Shown: positions 49,185 through 58,512, counted from the stretch's first letter. The stretch is 64,000 bases of DNA from Pseudaeromonas sharmana (GCF_042649925.1 NZ_JBHSAF010000006.1:124001-188000), one strand, 5' to 3'. Notes: generated from the sequence alone by a model not told the origin. A program made the numbers and translations.

Positions 49185-50792
49185 ATGCCAAGAGTGATGC
49201 TGCTGCTCTGTCTGCTGATCGCGCTACCGGCCGCAGCGCTGGAGCCGGTCACCGTTCAGCTCAAGTGGACGCATCAATTTCAGTTCGCCGGTTACTATAT
49301 GGCGTTGCACAAAGGCTTTTACCGTCAGGCCGGACTGGATGTCACCCTGTTGGCCAACGGTTACAACGGGCATTTTGTGTCGCCGGTTGAAGCCGTACTC
49401 AACGCAGAAGCGGACTATGGCATCAGCAACTCCGGGCTGGTTCGCGACTACGCAGAGGGAAAACCGCTAGTGGCCCTGGCGGCCACCTTGCAGCACTCCG
49501 CCGTTTCCTGGCTGGTACTGGAACGACCGGACATCCAGAACCTGCATGACCTGGTCGGTAAAAAGCTGATGACCGTGTTCCCGCTGAGCGAGAGCGTCGA
49601 GCTGCTCGCCCCCTTTGAGGCCGAGGGCATCAACCTGAATCAGCTGCATTTGGTTCCCACTCAATTTGATCTCGGGCCGCTGCTACGCGGGGAGGTCGAT
49701 GCCTTCGATGCCTATGTCACCAATGAACCTTTTCTGTTGCAGCAAAAAGGCATCCCTTACCGCCTGATCGATCCGCGCACCTATGGTATCGACTTTTATG
49801 GCGATATTCTGTTCACCTCGCAACGTGAAATGATGCTACACCCGGAGCGGGTGCGCGCCTTTCGCCAAGCCAGCCTGCAAGGCTGGCGCTATGCAATGGA
49901 CCATGTGGATGAAACCATCGCGGTAATTCTGCGTCACTACACCACTGACCGCACCCCGGAACAGCTCAGGTTCGAGGCCAATGCGATGCGGCGTCTGATG
50001 CAACCGGATCTCATCGACATTGGTCACATGAACCCCGGTCGCTGGCAGCGGATTGCCGAACTGCAACTGGGGGAGTCCTACGCGGACAAACTGCAGCTGC
50101 AAAATTTTTTGTACAGTGAAACGGAACAGCAGGGGCGCATTACCGGCTTTTTGCATCTGCTGATCGCCGTCTCCCTGCTCGCCATCCTCTTGATGCTGGC
50201 GGTGATGTGGTTCTATCGCCTGAATCGACGCCTGAAAACCGAGATTGCCGCGCGCAAACTGGCGGAAAGCCAGTTGTTGAATCTCAGCATGACGGATCCC
50301 CTGACCGGATTGCACAATCTGCGTTATCTGCAACAACATCTGCAAGAAACCTTCGAGCACTTTCATCGATATCGGCGCCCCTTCAGTCTGTTGATGATGG
50401 ACATCGATTTCTTCAAGCGCATCAATGATGAATGGGGCCATGCGGCCGGAGACGAAGTCCTGCGACAACTGGGCAGCCGCTTGCAAACCCATCTGCGACA
50501 GTGTGATGTGTTGGCCAGAATCGGCGGCGAGGAGTTTGTTTTGCTGCTGCTCGAGTGTCGGCAGGAAGAGGCTTGCCGGCGAGCCGAAACACTCAGGATG
50601 CAGATTTGCAGCGAGCCGTTCACCATCACCAGCAAGACGACGTTAACGCTGACCGTCAGCCTCGGCGTAACGGAAGTTGACCTGAAAGATCAGGAGATCT
50701 GCGACATCATGGCCCGGGCCGATGAGGCGCTCTACCGGGCCAAATCACTGGGTCGAAACCGGGTTGAGTGTTATCGTATTCACGAGAGTTGA
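49185..50792 (+). CDS. Membrane diguanylate cyclase with NMT1/THI5-like sensor
   Basis: The 535-residue inner-membrane enzyme has a signal peptide, then a periplasmic NMT1/THI5-type solute-binding domain (about 20-315; VQLKWTHQFQFAGYYMALHK, YGISNSGLVRDYAEGKPLVA). One transmembrane helix (about 322-343) leads to a cytoplasmic GGDEF domain (about 365-530). The catalytic site is IGGEEF (GGEEF 447-451), with the I-site RQCD at the correct spacing. The sensor resembles pyrimidine or thiamine-precursor binding proteins, so the signal may be a small heterocycle. The start codon of the Nudix-PAP2 gene lies 16 bases beyond its stop. Confidence 0.93.
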   Translation: MPRVMLLLCLLIALPAAALEPVTVQLKWTHQFQFAGYYMALHKGFYRQAGLDVTLLANGYNGHFVSPVEAVLNAEADYGISNSGLVRDYAEGKPLVALAATLQHSAVSWLVLERPDIQNLHDLVGKKLMTVFPLSESVELLAPFEAEGINLNQLHLVPTQFDLGPLLRGEVDAFDAYVTNEPFLLQQKGIPYRLIDPRTYGIDFYGDILFTSQREMMLHPERVRAFRQASLQGWRYAMDHVDETIAVILRHYTTDRTPEQLRFEANAMRRLMQPDLIDIGHMNPGRWQRIAELQLGESYADKLQLQNFLYSETEQQGRITGFLHLLIAVSLLAILLMLAVMWFYRLNRRLKTEIAARKLAESQLLNLSMTDPLTGLHNLRYLQQHLQETFEHFHRYRRPFSLLMMDIDFFKRINDEWGHAAGDEVLRQLGSRLQTHLRQCDVLARIGGEEFVLLLLECRQEEACRRAETLRMQICSEPFTITSKTTLTLTVSLGVTEVDLKDQEICDIMARADEALYRAKSLGRNRVECYRIHES

Positions 50793-50808
50793 TCACCCCA
50801 TCCTGACC

Positions 50809-52173
50809 ATGCCACTGCTATTGCTGCTTTTTTTGCTGCTACCACCGCCCAGTCATGCCGAGCCGGTGCCCCCTGCCACCCCGCTGCGTTTTGCCGCCTG
50901 CGTCATCAAGGTGGAAAACCGGCTGTTGCAGGTGCAGGATCGACTATCCGGGCGCTATGCCCTCCCCGGTGGCTACATTGAAGCGGGAGAGACGCCGGAA
51001 CAGGCCGCCTTGCGCGAGTTATACGAAGAGACGGGACTGCATGCCAGCGCCGTGCAGCGCCTAGTACCAGACTATGTTGGCGGCGCGTTTTTTGCCTGCC
51101 AGACACAAAGCCCGCTGCGCTGGATCTCGGCCAGTGGTGATGTCGATATTCTCGCTGCGCCACATCTGGGCCGTGAAATCATTCGCGCCCGCCTGCTCGA
51201 TCCTGAACAACTGCCGGAAGACAGCCGTCAGCGATTTAGCGATCAACTACCCCGTCTGCAACCGGAGCTGGCGCATATCGCCATCAGCCAGGCCGAAGAC
51301 GTCACCGATTTTCGCGATCATGCCCATGATTGGCAACGCTGGGAACTGTACTGGCTTGAGCGATGGCATGGCTGGAGTGGCCACTGGCCGGGATGGATCT
51401 TCAGCAACCTGTTCGGCAGCCTGCCCTTCTGGCTGTGTTGCGTACCACTCTGGCGCTGGCGATTTGGCAACGAGGGGGCACGCCAGATGCTGACTGGCGG
51501 CGCTGTGTTACTTTTTCTGGTCGAGCTGGCCAAAGCGGCGTTCGCACAGCCCCGACCATTTCATTTCATTCCGGAGCTGGCCGGACAGTTTCCCGCCGGT
51601 TATGGCATGCCTAGCGGTCACACGGCCCAGGCCTTGTTCTTTTGCCTGTTGCTCGGTCAGCAGGCCAAGTGGCCTATGTATTGGCGTGGGTTGTTTGCTG
51701 CGGCCGCCACACTGACCGTTGCCATGGGTCGTACCGCCAGCGGCGCACATTTTTTCAGTGATACGCTGGCGGGAATGGCACTGGCCTTATCTGCGCTGAC
51801 GCTGCTGCCGCAGATCCAGAATCGGAATCGCCCGGCCACATGTTGGCTGTTGGCCTCGCTCGTCGGAGCCGCAGCCTGGCATTATCAGTCACAACCGCTG
51901 CTCTGCCTGTTCGGCGCCTGCTGCGGCGGCGCATTGGCCGGCATTTTGCCGAAAAAATCAGCACGGCAGGGGATGTCATGCCCGCCGGCGTGGATAACCA
52001 CTGGCAGCGCGTTGCTTATCATCCTGTCCTGCCTGGTGTTGCAGCACCTGCTGGCGAAAGTCGGCTTGGGATCGGTCACCCTGCTCGCCTGCCAGACACT
52101 GCTCTGGTCAGGTCTGGCAGGCTACTTATGGTGGAGTGTCTCTGGCGGGGCAAAGCCCGCTCATCGCGCCTAG
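50809..52173 (+). CDS. Nudix hydrolase - PAP2 phosphatase fusion
   Basis: The 454-residue membrane protein joins two phosphohydrolase domains. An N-terminal hydrophobic segment (1-17) precedes a Nudix domain (about 27-165) with a complete Nudix box GYIEAGETPEQAALREL (55-71) followed by YEETGL. A PAP2 domain follows (about 195-335) with KAAFAQPRP (K-x6-RP, about 242-250), PSGH (268-271) and GRTASGAHFFSD (307-318), giving all three PAP2 motifs. More C-terminal helices follow. It could process a nucleotide-linked lipid or headgroup at the membrane. ATG 50809 is chosen as the start of the signal-like helix. It follows the GGDEF gene by 16 bases. Confidence 0.85.
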   Translation: MPLLLLLFLLLPPPSHAEPVPPATPLRFAACVIKVENRLLQVQDRLSGRYALPGGYIEAGETPEQAALRELYEETGLHASAVQRLVPDYVGGAFFACQTQSPLRWISASGDVDILAAPHLGREIIRARLLDPEQLPEDSRQRFSDQLPRLQPELAHIAISQAEDVTDFRDHAHDWQRWELYWLERWHGWSGHWPGWIFSNLFGSLPFWLCCVPLWRWRFGNEGARQMLTGGAVLLFLVELAKAAFAQPRPFHFIPELAGQFPAGYGMPSGHTAQALFFCLLLGQQAKWPMYWRGLFAAAATLTVAMGRTASGAHFFSDTLAGMALALSALTLLPQIQNRNRPATCWLLASLVGAAAWHYQSQPLLCLFGACCGGALAGILPKKSARQGMSCPPAWITTGSALLIILSCLVLQHLLAKVGLGSVTLLACQTLLWSGLAGYLWWSVSGGAKPAHRA

Positions 52174-52754
52174 TGCTGGGTGGCGACTGCGGCCGAGGCT
52201 GCATCGGACAAGGTTTGAGTCGAGTTGGAAACGCCCTGTTCAACCTGGCTGGCGACAGCTTGGCTCGCTTGTTGCTGCAGTTGCAGCAGTGGCTGCATCT
52301 GACTCGGCCAGGTCAAGCCCGCCGCACTGCTAGCGTTGGCAACGGCCGTGCTGCCAGCGGCCAGCGGTTCACTGAAAATCTGTTGTTTACCTTGTTGCTG
52401 CAACAGGATCGCCATCTGATTACTCTGCGAGTTCCAGACAAAACCAGCCTTATCGGCTAATGGTTGTGTCAACGCATTGTTCGACAACACGTAGAACAAT
52501 GGTCCCTCCTGCTGAATCTCATCAGCCGTTTTCAACAACGACACCGCAGTACCGTAATGTTCACCCAGCAGAGGCTGCATTCGATCCTTGATCAGCGGCT
52601 GTTCAAACAGGTTCACCTCGTTAGGGTCAAGGCCGACCATGGGCTTGATCAATGCCCACAGCAACTGACTCTGCGCACCGGCAATCAGCGGGGCTATGCA
52701 AGCAGTCAACATCAGGCTGCAACACAAAACGAGCGCAACTTTTACAACACGCAT
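52170..52754 (-). CDS. Hypothetical lipoprotein
   Basis: The 194-residue protein has a lipoprotein signal (MRVVKVALVLCCSLMLTAC), lipobox LTAC with Cys19. The mature part carries LLWALIKPMVGLDPNEVNLF, LLGEHYGTAVSLLKTADEIQ and a Gln/Ala/Ser-rich C-terminal third (about 130-194). It converges on the Nudix-PAP2 gene and overlaps it by 4 bases. The family is not recognised. Membership in an envelope complex is possible. Confidence 0.75.
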   Translation of the reverse strand: MRVVKVALVLCCSLMLTACIAPLIAGAQSQLLWALIKPMVGLDPNEVNLFEQPLIKDRMQPLLGEHYGTAVSLLKTADEIQQEGPLFYVLSNNALTQPLADKAGFVWNSQSNQMAILLQQQGKQQIFSEPLAAGSTAVANASSAAGLTWPSQMQPLLQLQQQASQAVASQVEQGVSNSTQTLSDAASAAVATQH

Positions 52755-52963
52755 GACAAATTTCCTCTGGCTTCAAGGCGATATGCCTCTTTGTCGCGCG
52801 ACATCATATCCTTTCCCGTCATGAACTCCGAATCAGAATGTGAAATCAGCGAGGCGATCACAACTTGACCGAAGCTAGTCAAATGAAACCATGTCAAAAT
52901 GGCCGCCCGCATTGATAGCGGCAGCGGGCCAATGGGGCCCCGCGATACATTACGGAGCAAACG

Positions 52964-53860
52964 ATGATCATAAGAACAGGGTGGCAACGCACACGTTGCC
53001 TGGTGCTGGGCTTGGCCCTGACGTTACCCGTGCAAGCGGAAGAGCCCGATGCCATGGCTGCGGCACAAGCCGAATATGAAGCCGCAAACATCGCCGCCAT
53101 GCAGGCTGCCGTTGCCGGCCCAACAGATATTACCATCAACGATCAGGCCCACCTGCAATTGCCGGAAGGCATGGCCTTTATACCCAAGCAGCAGACACAG
53201 CGCCTGCTGCAGGCCATTGACGGCCAGGGTGACAGCGCGGTCGAAGGCACCATCATCCCGCAGAGCGAGGACGAAAACTGGATGTTGCTGGTCAGCTACG
53301 AGAAGACAGGTTTCATTCGTGATGACGATGCCAAGGAGTGGGATCCGGACGGTATGCTCGACAGTCTCAAAGAGGGTACCGAAGCCGCCAACGAAGAGCG
53401 TCGTCAACGCGGTATTCCGGAACTGGAAGTCCTGGGCTGGGCAGAGGTTCCCGCCTACGACTCGGCACAACACCAGCTTCGCTGGTCTGCCTCGGCTCGA
53501 CAGAAGGGCAGCGTCGACAGCAACTACACCATCAACTACAAGACGTTGGCCCTCGGACGCGAAGGCTATATTGGCATGAACCTGATCACGGACATGGAGA
53601 ACGTCGATCGCCTCAAGCCACTGGCTTCGCAACTGATCAACGGCATTGCCTACAACGACGGCAAACATTACAGCGATTTCAGCGAAGAGACCGATCAGGT
53701 GGCAGAATATGGTCTGGCCGCACTGGTGGCTGGCGTTGCCGCCAAGAAACTGGGGTTCTTTGCGCTGGCGGCGGCCTTCTTTGCCAAATTTGCCAAGGTT
53801 ATCTTCATCGCCGTGGCTGCTGGCGGCGCGACTTTGGGTAAACTGTTCCGACGCAAATAA
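52964..53860 (+). CDS. DUF2167 family membrane protein
   Basis: The 298-residue protein has a signal peptide (to about residue 25) and a DUF2167 body: DITINDQAHLQLPEGMAFIP, IIPQSEDENWMLLVSYEKTG, FIRDDDAKEWDPDGMLDSLK and NYTINYKTLALGREGYIGMN. Two hydrophobic segments lie near the C terminus (about 245-292), leaving a basic end. The function of DUF2167 is unknown. A site-2-type protease gene starts 17 bases downstream, suggesting a substrate-protease or regulator pair in the envelope. The start ATG 52964 lies in front of a basic signal peptide. Confidence 0.88.
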   Translation: MIIRTGWQRTRCLVLGLALTLPVQAEEPDAMAAAQAEYEAANIAAMQAAVAGPTDITINDQAHLQLPEGMAFIPKQQTQRLLQAIDGQGDSAVEGTIIPQSEDENWMLLVSYEKTGFIRDDDAKEWDPDGMLDSLKEGTEAANEERRQRGIPELEVLGWAEVPAYDSAQHQLRWSASARQKGSVDSNYTINYKTLALGREGYIGMNLITDMENVDRLKPLASQLINGIAYNDGKHYSDFSEETDQVAEYGLAALVAGVAAKKLGFFALAAAFFAKFAKVIFIAVAAGGATLGKLFRRK

Positions 53861-53877
53861 CCAAGACAGGAATCCCT

Positions 53878-54600
53878 GTGCTCAAGCTTTTGATGATACT
53901 GTTCGGGGCCGGCAAGCTTGGCCCCCTGTTGCTAACCCTTGGCAGCATGGCGCTCTCTTTGGTGATCTATGCCCAGCTGTTTGGCTGGTGGTATGCCGCC
54001 GGTTTTATTGCATTGCTGTTCATTCACGAGATGGGCCACTACCTGGCTGCGCGCCAGCGGGGGCTGCAGGTTGGCGCCCCGACATTTATCCCGTTTGTCG
54101 GAGCCTGGATCCAGCTCAAGGAGCAGCCGATGGATGTCGAGACTGAAGCCTGGGTTGGTTTTGCCGGCCCTTTGCTCGGAACCCTGGGCGCCCTCGGCTG
54201 TTATTACATCGGGCGACAAGGTGGTAGCGAAATCTGGTTGGCACTGGCCTATATCGGCTTCATCCTCAATCTGTTTAACCTGATACCACTGAGCCCGTTT
54301 GATGGCGGACGCATCGTGGCCATCATATCGCCACGCTTGTGGCTGGTTGGCGTCCCGGTGTTGATCGCGCTGTTTTTTTACCGTCCTAGTCCACTGTTGT
54401 TGTTGGTCGCAGTGCTGGCGGCGCCACAAGTCTGGAGCGTCCTGCGCGGACGCGAACGGCATGACAAGCCGGAAGGTTATTATCGGGTCAGCCTGGAACA
54501 GCGCATTCAGTACGCCTGTTATTATCTGGCGTTACTGGGCTTTCTTGCCATCATGAGTCACGATGTGCATCTGATGCTGAGCCATCTCAGAAGTCATTGA
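53878..54600 (+). CDS. M50 site-2 protease family protein
   Basis: This is a 240-residue membrane metalloprotease of the M50 (site-2 protease) class. HEMGH (50-54) gives two zinc histidines and the catalytic Glu51; the third zinc ligand is Asp142 in NLIPLSPFDGGR. About six hydrophobic segments are present and there is no PDZ domain, unlike RseP. It starts at GTG 53878 with AGGA 6 bases upstream. Intramembrane cleavage of a partner is expected; the adjacent DUF2167 protein is the obvious candidate, by context only. Confidence 0.92.
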   Translation: MLKLLMILFGAGKLGPLLLTLGSMALSLVIYAQLFGWWYAAGFIALLFIHEMGHYLAARQRGLQVGAPTFIPFVGAWIQLKEQPMDVETEAWVGFAGPLLGTLGALGCYYIGRQGGSEIWLALAYIGFILNLFNLIPLSPFDGGRIVAIISPRLWLVGVPVLIALFFYRPSPLLLLVAVLAAPQVWSVLRGRERHDKPEGYYRVSLEQRIQYACYYLALLGFLAIMSHDVHLMLSHLRSH

Positions 54601-54626
54601 TTTTGCATTCACCACGAGGAGCTAAC

Positions 54627-54881
54627 GTGAAACGAACCAGTCTGATCCTGAGCACCACGGCGCTGTTGGCGTCCATGATATGGGGGTGCAGTGACATGAA
54701 GGCGGCCGGTCGCGATATTGGCCACGCCACTCGGGACGTGACGCGGAGCATTGGACACACCACCCGGGATGTCACCACCGCCATAGGCCACAAGACGCGG
54801 GACACGACCAAGGCGATCGGTCACGGTACACGCGATGCCGTTCAGGGCGTCGCCGAAGGGTGGGAAGAAGAGGCGGAATAA
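54627..54881 (+). CDS. Small lipoprotein with four 11-residue repeats
   Basis: The 84-residue protein has a signal-like N terminus with Cys21 in MIWGC, a weak lipobox because of Trp at -2. The mature part is almost entirely four 11-residue repeats with the pattern IGHxTRDxTxx (about 31-74), ending in an acidic tail WEEEAE. An 11-residue period with His, Arg and Asp fixed predicts a regular amphipathic helix or right-handed coiled coil. GTG 54627 has GAGGAG 7 bases upstream. It follows the protease gene by 26 bases. No family is recognised. Confidence 0.75.
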   Translation: MKRTSLILSTTALLASMIWGCSDMKAAGRDIGHATRDVTRSIGHTTRDVTTAIGHKTRDTTKAIGHGTRDAVQGVAEGWEEEAE

Positions 54882-54954
54882 GACCACTCGGTCCGATATG
54901 GCATCACCAGCCCACCTGACAACACGCAGCCGGTGATATCCCATGCCAATGATT

Positions 54955-54981
54955 AAGGGGGCCTTCCGGCCCCCTTATCTT
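54955..54981. terminator. Bidirectional terminator
   Basis: AAGGGGGCC (54955-54963) and GGCCCCCTT (54968-54976) with a TTCC loop lie between the small lipoprotein gene and the convergent pntB gene. Confidence 0.9.
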
Positions 54982-55004
54982 GATTATCGCAACCTGTGAC
55001 GGTA

Positions 55005-56501
55005 TTACAGCGCCTTGAGGATATTCTCGACAGTTGCCTTGGCGTCGCCGAAGCACATGTGCGAGTTCTCCTTGAAGAACAGTGGGTTCTGCACACCGGC
55101 ATAGCCGGTGTTCATCGAACGCTTGAACACCACCACGTTCTGCGCCTTCCACACTTCCAGTACCGGCATCCCCGCGATTGGGCTGCCCGGATCTTCCATC
55201 GCCGCCGGGTTCACCGTGTCGTTGGCACCAATCACCAGTACGGTGTCGGTATCCGGGAAGTCTTCATTGATCTCGTCCATCTCCAGCACGATGTCGTACG
55301 GTACCTTGGCTTCCGCCAGCAGCACGTTCATGTGTCCTGGCAGACGTCCCGCCACCGGGTGGATACCAAAACGCACCTTGATACCACGCTCACGCAGTTT
55401 CTGCGTGATTTCAGCGACCGGATATTGAGCCTGAGCCACCGCCATGCCGTAACCGGGAGTAATGATCACTGAGCTGGAGTTCTTCAGCAGCTCAGCCACC
55501 TCTTCCGGCTTCATTTCGCGGTACTCGCCCATCTCTTCCTCAGAAGTACTGCTGCTGGCCCCATCGGTGCCAAAACCACCGGCAATCACCGAGAGGAAAG
55601 AGCGGTTCATCGCCTTACACATGATGTAAGAGAGGATGGCACCCGATGAGCCCACCAGTGCACCAGTCACGATCAGCAGGTCGTTGGAGAGCATGAAGCC
55701 CGCCGCGGCTGCAGCCCACCCTGAGTAGGAGTTCAGCATCGAGACCACGACCGGCATGTCAGCGCCGCCGATAGACGCCACCAGATGCCAGCCGAATGCC
55801 AGCGCGATCAATGTCATCAGCAGGATCGCCCAGGTAGAGCCACCAACGTTGATGAAATAGAGCATCAGAGCAAAGGAGCCGACTGCAGCCAGCAGGTTCA
55901 GCTTGTGCTTGTGCGGCAGCGACAACGGCTTGGAGCTGATAATGCCACGCAGCTTGCCAAAGGCGACAATGGAGCCGGTGAACGTAACAGCACCGATGAA
56001 CACACCAAGGAAAATTTCCGTCAGGTGAATGTTCAGCATGGCTCCCGTCAGATGGGCATCGTGAGCGGCTTGCTGATTGGCAATCTGGGCGATAGCTTGC
56101 TGTGCCGCCGCCAGGATCTCTTCCGGGCTACCGGAGAGCGGCAGCACCAGTTGGGCTGCGGCATCGGATGGCAGCAGATCGATGAAGCTGTTAAAACCGA
56201 CCAGTACCGCTGCCAGGCCGACGAAGCTGTGTAGCACTGCCACCAGCTCCGGCATCTGGGTCATCTCGACTTTTAGCGCCAGGCGGGCACCGATGGCGCC
56301 ACCGATGGCCATCGCGATCAGAATATAGACAACGCCATGCACACTCGGGCTGGCAATGGTTGCCACCAGGGCAATGGCCATACCGACGATACCGAACCAG
56401 TTACCGTACTTGGCGGTTTCCTGCTTCGACAGTCCGGCGAGGCTGAGGATGAACAGCACGGCGGCGATGATATAAGCAGCCGTGACCAATCCATGAGACA
56501 T
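55005..56501 (-). CDS. pntB: NAD(P) transhydrogenase beta subunit
   Basis: The 498-residue membrane subunit of proton-translocating transhydrogenase contains part of the proton channel and the NADP(H)-binding domain III. Near-identity to the family is plain in HLVASIGGADMPVVVSMLNS, ITPGYGMAVAQAQYPVAEIT and GIHPVAGRLPGHMNVLLAEA. It is about 36 residues longer than E. coli PntB (462). The extra stretch lies after VGFNSF (about 105-150), is Ala/Gln-rich, and sits in a loop between membrane helices. It follows pntA after 12 bases. The enzyme supplies NADPH at the cost of proton-motive force. Confidence 0.97.
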   Translation of the reverse strand: MSHGLVTAAYIIAAVLFILSLAGLSKQETAKYGNWFGIVGMAIALVATIASPSVHGVVYILIAMAIGGAIGARLALKVEMTQMPELVAVLHSFVGLAAVLVGFNSFIDLLPSDAAAQLVLPLSGSPEEILAAAQQAIAQIANQQAAHDAHLTGAMLNIHLTEIFLGVFIGAVTFTGSIVAFGKLRGIISSKPLSLPHKHKLNLLAAVGSFALMLYFINVGGSTWAILLMTLIALAFGWHLVASIGGADMPVVVSMLNSYSGWAAAAAGFMLSNDLLIVTGALVGSSGAILSYIMCKAMNRSFLSVIAGGFGTDGASSSTSEEEMGEYREMKPEEVAELLKNSSSVIITPGYGMAVAQAQYPVAEITQKLRERGIKVRFGIHPVAGRLPGHMNVLLAEAKVPYDIVLEMDEINEDFPDTDTVLVIGANDTVNPAAMEDPGSPIAGMPVLEVWKAQNVVVFKRSMNTGYAGVQNPLFFKENSHMCFGDAKATVENILKAL

Positions 56502-56513
56502 GTTGTTTCTCCC

Positions 56514-58043
56514 TTAATCCTTGCGGAACATCTTGAGCATGCGCTGAGTCACCGTGAAGCCGCCGGCAATGTTGATCGTCGCGATCAACACGGCGACAAA
56601 CGCCAGTACCGTGACCAGGGTCGATGCCGAGCCGATCTGCAACAGGGCGCCGACAACGATGATGCCAGAAATGGCATTCGTGACGGACATCAGCGGTGTA
56701 TGCAGAGCATGGGTGACATTCCACACCACGTAGTAACCGACGACACACGCCAGCACGAACACGGTGAAATGCGACAGGAAATCCGGCGGTGCCACATGAC
56801 CCACCCAGCCGAATCCGGCAACGCCGGCAGCGGCCAGCCAGTACTTGAGCTTGGAAGGCTGCTTGGCTGCTTTGGCTACGGGTGCCGGAGCCGCCTCTTT
56901 CTTTGGCGCGGCGGTGACACTGATGGCAGGTGGCGGGAACGTCACGTCACCGGCCTTGACCACGCTCATGTTACGCAGTACGACATCGTCGAAATTGATA
57001 TCGATGTTGCCATCCTTCTCCTTGCACAGCAGCTTGGTCAGGTTGACCAGGTTGGTGGCATAGAGTTGGGAAGATTGGGTCGGCAGACGGCCTGGCAGGT
57101 CGGTGTAACCGATCACCTTGACGCCACTGGCTGTCACATGCAGCTCGCCCGGCACCGTATATTCACAGTTGCCGCCAGCAGCCGAGGCCAGGTCGACGAT
57201 GACCGAACCCGGCTTCATGCTGTCCACCATCTCCTTGGTGATCAGCTTGGGTGCCGGCTTGCCCGGGATCAATGCCGTGGTGATGATGATATCCACCTCT
57301 TTGGCCTGAGCAGCAAACAGCGCCATCTCGGCGGCGATGAACTCATCCGACATCACCTTGGCATAACCATCGGAGGAGGCTCCATCCTCACCACCAAAAT
57401 CGAGTTTCAGGAACTCGCCACCCATGGATTCGATCTGTTCGGCCACTTCCAGGCGGGTATCAAAGGCACGCACGATGGCACCGAGGGAGCCTGCGGCACC
57501 GATGGCGGCCAGACCAGCCACACCCGCACCAATCACCAGCACCTTGGCCGGCGGCACCTTGCCAGCGGCGGTGATTTGGCCGGTGAAGAAACGGCCGAAA
57601 GCATGGGCCGCTTCAACGACGGCACGATAACCACCGATGTTGGCCATCGAGGAGAGGGCATCCAGCGCCTGGGCGCGGGAGATACGCGGCACCATGTCCA
57701 TCGCCAGCACATTGACCTGTTTTTCGGCCAGTTTTGCGACCAACTCCGGATTCTGGGCAGGCCAGACGAAGCTGACAAGGGTGGTGCCGGCTTGCAGACG
57801 CGCAATTTCAGCGTCGCTGGGGGCATTTACCTTGTAGATAATCGGAGATTGCCACAGCGTATCGGTGTCCACGACGCTGGCACCAGCCGCGGTGAAGGCG
57901 GCATCATCAAAACTGGCCAGAGCACCGGCCCCCGACTCGACGACAACGTCGAAGCCGAGCTTGCGCAGTTGCTCGACGGTCACCGGGGTGGCGGCCACCC
58001 GGGTTTCACCGGCGAGACTTTCTCTCGGTATTCCAATCTGCAT
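56514..58043 (-). CDS. pntA: NAD(P) transhydrogenase alpha subunit
   Basis: The 509-residue subunit has the same length as E. coli PntA (510). Domain I binds NAD(H) (starts MQIGIPRESLAGETRVAATP; VLVIGAGVAGLAAIGAAGSL is the nucleotide loop; RAFDTRLEVAEQIESMGGEF). An Ala/Pro-rich linker follows (about 370-400), and then four membrane helices of domain II. ATG 58043 is chosen because it begins the conserved protein; an upstream frame to 58289 has no family match. GGGA lies 9 bases upstream. It forms the pntAB operon. Confidence 0.97.
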   Translation of the reverse strand: MQIGIPRESLAGETRVAATPVTVEQLRKLGFDVVVESGAGALASFDDAAFTAAGASVVDTDTLWQSPIIYKVNAPSDAEIARLQAGTTLVSFVWPAQNPELVAKLAEKQVNVLAMDMVPRISRAQALDALSSMANIGGYRAVVEAAHAFGRFFTGQITAAGKVPPAKVLVIGAGVAGLAAIGAAGSLGAIVRAFDTRLEVAEQIESMGGEFLKLDFGGEDGASSDGYAKVMSDEFIAAEMALFAAQAKEVDIIITTALIPGKPAPKLITKEMVDSMKPGSVIVDLASAAGGNCEYTVPGELHVTASGVKVIGYTDLPGRLPTQSSQLYATNLVNLTKLLCKEKDGNIDINFDDVVLRNMSVVKAGDVTFPPPAISVTAAPKKEAAPAPVAKAAKQPSKLKYWLAAAGVAGFGWVGHVAPPDFLSHFTVFVLACVVGYYVVWNVTHALHTPLMSVTNAISGIIVVGALLQIGSASTLVTVLAFVAVLIATINIAGGFTVTQRMLKMFRKD

Positions 58044-58512
58044 GTCTTTTCCCTGATATTCGATAAAGGTCGCTATGCACGCTCCCCCAGAGGCAGGAAA
58101 GCGTCTCGGCACTCGGGTTCCCCCGCAACGCCGGCGTTTACTAGGCAACAGGACAGGATTATCAACGATCTTGACGTTCGCTGATACCAGACCAGTCACA
58201 CCGGCCTGATCCCTCAACACCGGAAACCCGATTTGCCATCGGATTTCGGGAGCCAGGCTTGTGCGCTGCTGCCATCCCGGATGCGCCAAAACAGGACATC
58301 CTGCAAAACGGGTCTCACACTGTAGCCGGTATAACCCGGAAAAAAAATCCTTGGACCCGGCTTAGTTATAATTATTTGGCGTTTATAGTTCCTTTCGGTT
58401 CTATTAAATCGCTATAGACCACATAAAATCTTTTAAGTAAATGGACTGCCCGCCAATCCAAAACCGCCCGCGCTGCGTATTAAGAGCGGGAAAATCTCGT
58501 AAGGACGATGTC
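58044..58512. other. Divergent promoter region of pntA and blc
   Basis: The 469 bases contain no gene I can support. The stretch 58350-58440 is AT-rich and the likely promoter area for both directions. The part next to pntA is GC-rich and open on the minus strand, but without family similarity. Confidence 0.4.

Noticed and set aside
56337..58184. 615-codon plus-strand ORF opposite pntAB
   Set aside because: Antisense to strongly conserved pntA and pntB; it is a by-product of GC-rich codon use.
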